NCBI GenBank assembly: GCA_025458465.1
Contig: JALOSK010000056.1
Coordinates: 1 to 10,149 of the forward strand
Direction of reading: 5' to 3'
Source: Sandarakinorhabdus sp.
GTDB lineage: Bacteria; Pseudomonadota; Alphaproteobacteria; Sphingomonadales; Sphingomonadaceae
DNA: 10,149 nt
In this document: positions 6,859 to 10,149 of the stretch, one piece after another
How the letters are laid out: each line of letters begins with the position of its first letter
Position numbering within the stretch: the stretch's first letter is position 1
The notes under the pieces: generated by a model
Databases searched by the model: none
Told to the model about the DNA's origin: nothing
The model's input: only the letters and a program-made list of their open reading frames with translations
Position numbers and translations under genes: made by a program

Positions 6859-7738
6859 TTTTCAGGGCCAGCGCCCGCGCATACACGGATGATTTGTGGA
6901 GGCCCATCGCATCGGCGACATGGCGGGCGGCATCCTTCACCCGCATGGTTTCCAGCGCCGTGGCCAGCGCCGAATCGATATCGGTGGCGGCCGGTGGCGG
7001 TGCGGCAAGCGGCGGCCCGACGATGATCACCAACTCTCCCTTCGGCGGCGAATCGGCCCAGCGCGCCGCCAGTGCCGACAAGGGGCCGTCCACCAGCTCC
7101 TCGTGGCGCTTGGTCAGTTCGCGGCCAACGGCGGCCGGCCGGTCGCCCAACCCGTCGTGCAGGGCCGCCAGCGTGGCGGCAAGGCGCGGCCCGGCTTCAT
7201 AGAATACCAGCGTGGCCGGCACCGCAGCCAGTTCGGCGATGGCGGCGGCGCGGGCGCCGGCCTTGGCGGGCAGGAAGCCGGCGAACAGGAAACGGTCGGT
7301 GGGCAGCCCGGCGATGGACAGGGCCGCGATGGCCGCCGACGGGCCGGGCACCGCCACCACGTTGACACCGGCGGCCCGCGCCTCTGCCACCAGCTTGCAG
7401 CCCGGATCGGAGATCAGCGGTGTGCCGGCATCGGACACCAGGGCCACCGGATCGACCAGTGCCCGCGCGATGATGCCGGGGCGCATCCTGTCGGCATTGT
7501 GATCGTGATAGGGCGTCATGCGGGTGGCGATGCCGAAGTGATGCAGCAGCTTTCCGGTGACCCGCGTGTCCTCGCAGGCGATCAGGCTGGCGCCGGCCAG
7601 CACGGCCAGCGCGCGGGCGCTGATGTCACCGAGATTGCCGATCGGCGTCGCGACGATGTAAAGACCGGCCGCAAGTGGCGGCACGGCTTTGGCCGTTTCG
7701 CCGGATTGGGTTGCGGTGGAGGAAGACGGATCGTGCAC
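6848..7738 (-). CDS. rsmI: 16S rRNA (cytidine(1402)-2'-O)-methyltransferase RsmI
   Basis: An SAM-dependent tetrapyrrole-methylase-fold enzyme that methylates the ribose of C1402 in the 16S rRNA decoding centre. Using the GTG at 7738 it is 296 residues. Signature motifs are GLYIVATPIGNLGDISARAL (25-44), CEDTRVTGKLLHHFGI (55-70), LVSDAGTPLISDPG (100-113), VAVPGPSAAIAAL (128-140) and GELVIIVG near 234-241. The C-terminal helix-turn-helix-like tail VKDAARHVADAMGLHKSSVY (267-286) is typical. The start is uncertain: a GTG at 7684 gives 278 residues and a leader nearer the E. coli protein, and neither start has a good ribosome site. It is the first gene of the minus operon, with an 11-nt overlap into yraN, and is divergent from the LpoA-like gene. 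Confidence 0.95.
   Translation of the reverse strand: MHDPSSSTATQSGETAKAVPPLAAGLYIVATPIGNLGDISARALAVLAGASLIACEDTRVTGKLLHHFGIATRMTPYHDHNADRMRPGIIARALVDPVALVSDAGTPLISDPGCKLVAEARAAGVNVVAVPGPSAAIAALSIAGLPTDRFLFAGFLPAKAGARAAAIAELAAVPATLVFYEAGPRLAATLAALHDGLGDRPAAVGRELTKRHEELVDGPLSALAARWADSPPKGELVIIVGPPLAAPPPAATDIDSALATALETMRVKDAARHVADAMGLHKSSVYARALALKNGQ
7718..7725 (+). promoter_or_regulatory. Shine-Dalgarno-like GGAGGAAG between rsmI and the LpoA-like gene
   Basis: GGAGGAAG lies 7 nt before an in-frame GTG at 7733 that could start the LpoA-like protein 23 codons upstream of the ATG chosen here. If rsmI starts at 7738, the same bases encode its Ser-Ser-Ser stretch on the other strand, so the match could be chance. 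It decides between the two possible starts and is recorded for that reason. Confidence 0.4.
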
Positions 7739-7801
7739 GCAAACATCAAGAGCGCGCCGCAGCGCCGCTGGCAAGAGCTGCCGGCGTGGCCCGGTGGTGG
7801 A

Positions 7802-9010
7802 ATGCGCGCGCTCGGCCTCGGTCTCGCCCTGTTGGTTGCGGCCTGCGCGCCCACCCGCAAGGCGCCCCCGGTGGTGGCACCGCCGCCGCCAGTGGTCGCC
7901 CCGGTCGAACGGCCGGCGCCGGTGGTGAAGATGAACAGCGTCGCCCTGCTGGTGCCGTTGACCGGGCCCAACGCAGCGCTTGGCCAGTCCATCGCCAATG
8001 CCGCACGCCTGGCGATGGCCGAACTTGGCCAGCCACAGGTGAACCTGATCACCATCGATACCGCGCCCGGTGCCGGCGATGCAGCCGCCAGGGCGATGGC
8101 GCAAGGCGCCGGCGTGATCCTGGGGCCGCTGCTGGGCAGCGAGGTGGCGGCGGTGCAGGCCGCGGTGGCCGGCCGCCCGGTGCCGATCCTGTCCTTCTCC
8201 AACGACACGGCGGTTGCCGGCGGCAATGTGTTCGTGCTGGGCTTCCAGCCCGATCAGGCCATTGCCCGGGTGGTGGCCCATGCCCGCAGCCGCGGCGTGG
8301 AACGCTTTGCCGCGCTGGTGCCGCAGGGCGCCTACGGGCAGCGCGCCCAGCTGGCGTTCGTGAAGGCGGTGACCGATGCGGGCGGGCGCAGCACGGCGGT
8401 GGTGCCCTATGCCCGCACGCCCGACAAGCTGGCCGCGGCGGCGGCGCAGGTGACCAATCATGCCGCGCGCCTGCGGGCCAGCAGCGACAAGCCGGTGATC
8501 CGGCCCGATGGCACGGTGGCCCGGGTGGCCGGCACGCTGGCGCCGGTGCCGTTCCAGGCGCTGCTGATCGCCGATTCGGGCGCGGTGGCGGCGCGTTTCC
8601 TGCCGCCGCTGGCACGCTATGGCGCCGGGCCGGATCAGGTGCTGATCCTGGGCACCGAATTGTGGAACAACGAACCCGGCCTGGCGCGCATTCCGGCGAT
8701 GAAGGGCGCGATGTTCGCCACCGTTTCCGATGCGCGCTTCAACCAGCTCGCCGGCCGATATCGCCAGCGCTTTGGCCACAATCCGTCGCGGCTGGCCTCG
8801 CTGGGCTATGATGGCATGCTGCTGATCAGCGGGCTGGCCGCGCGCTGGCCGGTGGGCCAGCCGTTCCCGCGTGCCGAACTTCTGGCCCGCGAAGGCTTTG
8901 CCGGCATCGACGGCGCCTTCCGCTTCACGCCGCGCGGCACCGTGGACCGGGCGCTGGAGGTGGACCAGATCGGCAGCGGCGTGGTGTCGCCGGCGCCAAC
9001 CGCGTTTTAA
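7802..9010 (+). CDS. LpoA-like penicillin-binding protein activator (periplasmic-binding-fold lipoprotein)
   Basis: A 402-residue lipoprotein. The signal peptide MRALGLGLALLVAAC has lipobox LVAAC with Cys15 as acylation site. A Pro/Val-rich linker (21-42) reaches away from the membrane. A type-1 periplasmic-binding fold follows, from VALLVPLTGPNAALGQSI (47-64) through VILGPLLGSEVAAVQAA, PILSFSNDTAVAGG, ALVPQGAYGQRAQ and ALLIADSG, to LGTELWNNEPGLARIPAMKG (283-302) and RFGHNPSRLASLGYDGM. This matches the C-terminal domain of E. coli LpoA, which activates PBP1A. The E. coli N-terminal TPR domain is absent, as I recall is usual in alphaproteobacteria. Being divergent from rsmI supports the call. 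Activation of a class A PBP is inferred from the family. A GTG at 7733 behind a better ribosome site is the alternative start. Confidence 0.9.
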   Translation: MRALGLGLALLVAACAPTRKAPPVVAPPPPVVAPVERPAPVVKMNSVALLVPLTGPNAALGQSIANAARLAMAELGQPQVNLITIDTAPGAGDAAARAMAQGAGVILGPLLGSEVAAVQAAVAGRPVPILSFSNDTAVAGGNVFVLGFQPDQAIARVVAHARSRGVERFAALVPQGAYGQRAQLAFVKAVTDAGGRSTAVVPYARTPDKLAAAAAQVTNHAARLRASSDKPVIRPDGTVARVAGTLAPVPFQALLIADSGAVAARFLPPLARYGAGPDQVLILGTELWNNEPGLARIPAMKGAMFATVSDARFNQLAGRYRQRFGHNPSRLASLGYDGMLLISGLAARWPVGQPFPRAELLAREGFAGIDGAFRFTPRGTVDRALEVDQIGSGVVSPAPTAF

Positions 9011-10046
9011 CGCGCGATTTCGGCCAGCACCGCGTTGGCCAGCGGCCAGCCGGCCGGGGTGAGGCGGATGCCCCTTGCATCGGCGTGCAGCAGGCCCTGG
9101 GCGGCCAGTCGTTCGACAGCAGCGCTGTCGACAGCGTCGGCCAGCGCGGTGCCGCTGCGCGCCGCAAAGCGGGCGGCATCCAGCCCTTCGGCCAGCCTCA
9201 GCCCCATCACCAGCGCCTCGTGGGCGCGTTCGGTGGGGGTGAGCGGCGTCTCGTTCTCCATGCCGTGCCCGGCCCCGGTCACGCCGGCCAGCCAGTGTTC
9301 GGGCTTCTTGCGGCGCAGCGTGGCGATACCGCCGCGGCGGCCATGCGCGCCCGGCCCGATCCCGGCATAGTCGCCATAGCGCCAATAGGTCAGGTTGTGC
9401 CGGCTCTCCATGCCGGGCGCGGCGTGGTTGGAGATTTCATAGGCGGGCAGGCCTGCCTGCGCCGTCATTGCCTGCGTGATGGCGAACAGATCGGCGCTGG
9501 TGTCCTCGTCCGGCAGCACCAGCTCGCCGCGGGCGTGCAGGGCGGCAAAACGCGTGCCGGGCTCGATGGTGAGCTGATAGAGCGACAGGTGCGTGGTGCC
9601 GAAGCCCAGCGCGCGCGCCAGTTCCGCCTGCCATGCCTCGCGCGTCATGCCGGGCCGATCATAGATCAGATCGAAGCTGACGCGGCCAAAGGTGGCTTGC
9701 GCGACATCCAGCGCGGCCAGCGCGGCAGCGACATCGTGGGGCCGGCCCAGCAGCTTCAGGGCGGCATCGTCCAGCGCCTGCACGCCAAGGCTCAGCCGGT
9801 TGACGCCGGCGCTGGCGAAACCGGCAAAACGCGCCGCCTCCACGCTCGACGGGTTGGCCTCCAGCGTGATTTCCAGATCGGGTTCGGGCGTCCAGTGCTG
9901 GCAGGCCGCCGCGATGATGGCGGCCACGGTGGCCGGCGGCATCAGGCTGGGGGTGCCGCCGCCGAAGAAGATGCTGGCCAGCCGCCGGCCTTGGTGACGC
10001 AGAACGGCCAGTGGACGTACAGCGCGACGGGCGGTGCGTCTGTCAT
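9007..10046 (-). pseudogene. hemW: hemW (radical-SAM heme chaperone), frameshifted with an internal deletion
   Basis: HemW is a HemN-like radical-SAM protein thought to deliver heme. From the ATG at 10046 the expected N-terminus is read (MTDAPPVALYVHWPFCVTK), including the first cysteine of CxxxCxxC. After the Lys codon (9992-9990) the frame fails: it continues A-G-G-W and stops at 9942 after 34 residues. The remaining domain is intact in another frame from about 9990: GRRLASIFFGGGTPSLMPP, EANPSSVEAARF, GVNRLSLGVQALDDAAL, YEISNHAAPGMESRHN and GIGPGAHGR, ending at 9007. About 35 codons plus one base are missing, with the other two cluster cysteines (usually CPYC). The surviving parts look conserved, so the lesion is recent or an assembly error. 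Its start overlaps the rdgB stop (ATGA), and its end overlaps the LpoA-like gene by 4 nt. Confidence 0.85.
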
Positions 10047-10149
10047 GCTGCCGGCGGCAGCAGGGCCACAAGTTGCCGGAACGCCCGGGCGCGGTGATTG
10101 TCCGCCTCCTTTTCGGCGCGGGTCATCTCGCCATAGGTCTGGCGCTGCC
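10043..10149 (-). CDS. rdgB: RdgB-type XTP/dITP pyrophosphatase, C-terminal tail (5' end outside window)
   Basis: Only the last 34 codons are present, entering from the right edge. The visible QRQTYGEMTRAEKEADNHRA, followed by RAFRQLVALL, is the standard end of the Ham1/RdgB family (T-x-GE-x-x-x-x-x-K-x-x-x-x-SHR-x-x-A), with Asn-His-Arg in place of Ser-His-Arg. The enzyme hydrolyses non-canonical purine nucleotides (dITP, XTP) to keep them out of DNA and RNA. Its TGA (10045-10043) overlaps the hemW ATG, so the two were translationally coupled, an arrangement I recall as common in alphaproteobacteria. The call rests on a short segment plus neighbourhood. Confidence 0.82.
   Translation of the reverse strand, partial: QRQTYGEMTRAEKEADNHRARAFRQLVALLPPAA

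Noticed and set aside
6896..9010. 704-codon plus-strand frame upstream of the LpoA-like lipoprotein
   Set aside because: The N-terminal ~300 codons are antisense to rsmI and lack any domain. The real protein begins at the lipoprotein signal (7802, or possibly 7733).
6848..9385. 845-codon minus-strand frame continuing upstream of rsmI
   Set aside because: Only the last ~296 codons are RsmI. The rest is antisense to the LpoA-like gene and hemW, rich in His/Arg/Gly, with no recognisable fold.
9942..10046. Programmed ribosomal frameshift rescuing hemW
   Set aside because: A frameshift could restore the frame but not the missing cluster-motif codons. No slippery heptamer or obvious stimulatory structure was seen.
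9007..10071. Treating the 354-codon frame from a TTG at 10071 as an intact hemW
   Set aside because: Its first ~27 codons (10071-9991) are the rdgB tail and the hemW N-terminus read in the wrong frame, and the radical-SAM cysteine motif is absent. The proper ATG is at 10046, in a different frame.

Overview
The window is high-GC, densely packed bacterial chromosome. Gene content and order point to an alphaproteobacterium, most likely of the Sphingomonadales. The clues are the rsmI-yraN-...-gshB string divergent from an LpoA-type lipoprotein gene, rdgB followed by hemW, and glutathione-based metabolism. That placement is inferred from protein style and gene order, not from a marker-gene search. 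There are no tRNA or rRNA genes, insertion sequences, CRISPR arrays or phage genes. Almost everything is housekeeping.

Left part: the 5' half of thrS (threonyl-tRNA synthetase) lies on the minus strand and runs off the left edge. A 187-bp divergent spacer carrying a 12-bp tandem repeat separates it from a tightly coupled plus-strand operon. That operon encodes an ABHD10-like alpha/beta hydrolase, an exported TPR protein, a hot-dog-fold (4HBT) thioesterase, glyoxalase I (gloA), glyoxalase II (gloB) and, after 42 nt and behind a strong Shine-Dalgarno, a small exported four-cysteine protein resembling DUF6491. The first five genes overlap or abut at their stop and start codons.

Middle part: a minus-strand operon, rsmI - yraN - SirB1-like gene - gshB, converges on the plus operon. 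The two operons end 6 nt apart inside a perfect 7-bp inverted repeat. gshB makes glutathione, and gloA and gloB use it to remove methylglyoxal, so the two convergent operons share a glutathione theme.

Right part: an LpoA-like periplasmic-binding-fold lipoprotein is transcribed divergently from rsmI and overlaps tail to tail with hemW. hemW (minus) is broken. Its N-terminus starts normally, but the next roughly 35 codons, which hold the second and third cysteines of the radical-SAM CxxxCxxC motif, are missing and the frame is shifted. The 34-residue C-terminal tail of rdgB overlaps the hemW start at the right edge.

I found no clear novel defence, mobile or biosynthetic system. The best leads are the hemW lesion, the in-frame 12-bp repeat before the hydrolase, the compact rsmI/lpoA start region, and the uncharacterised small exported protein downstream of gloB.
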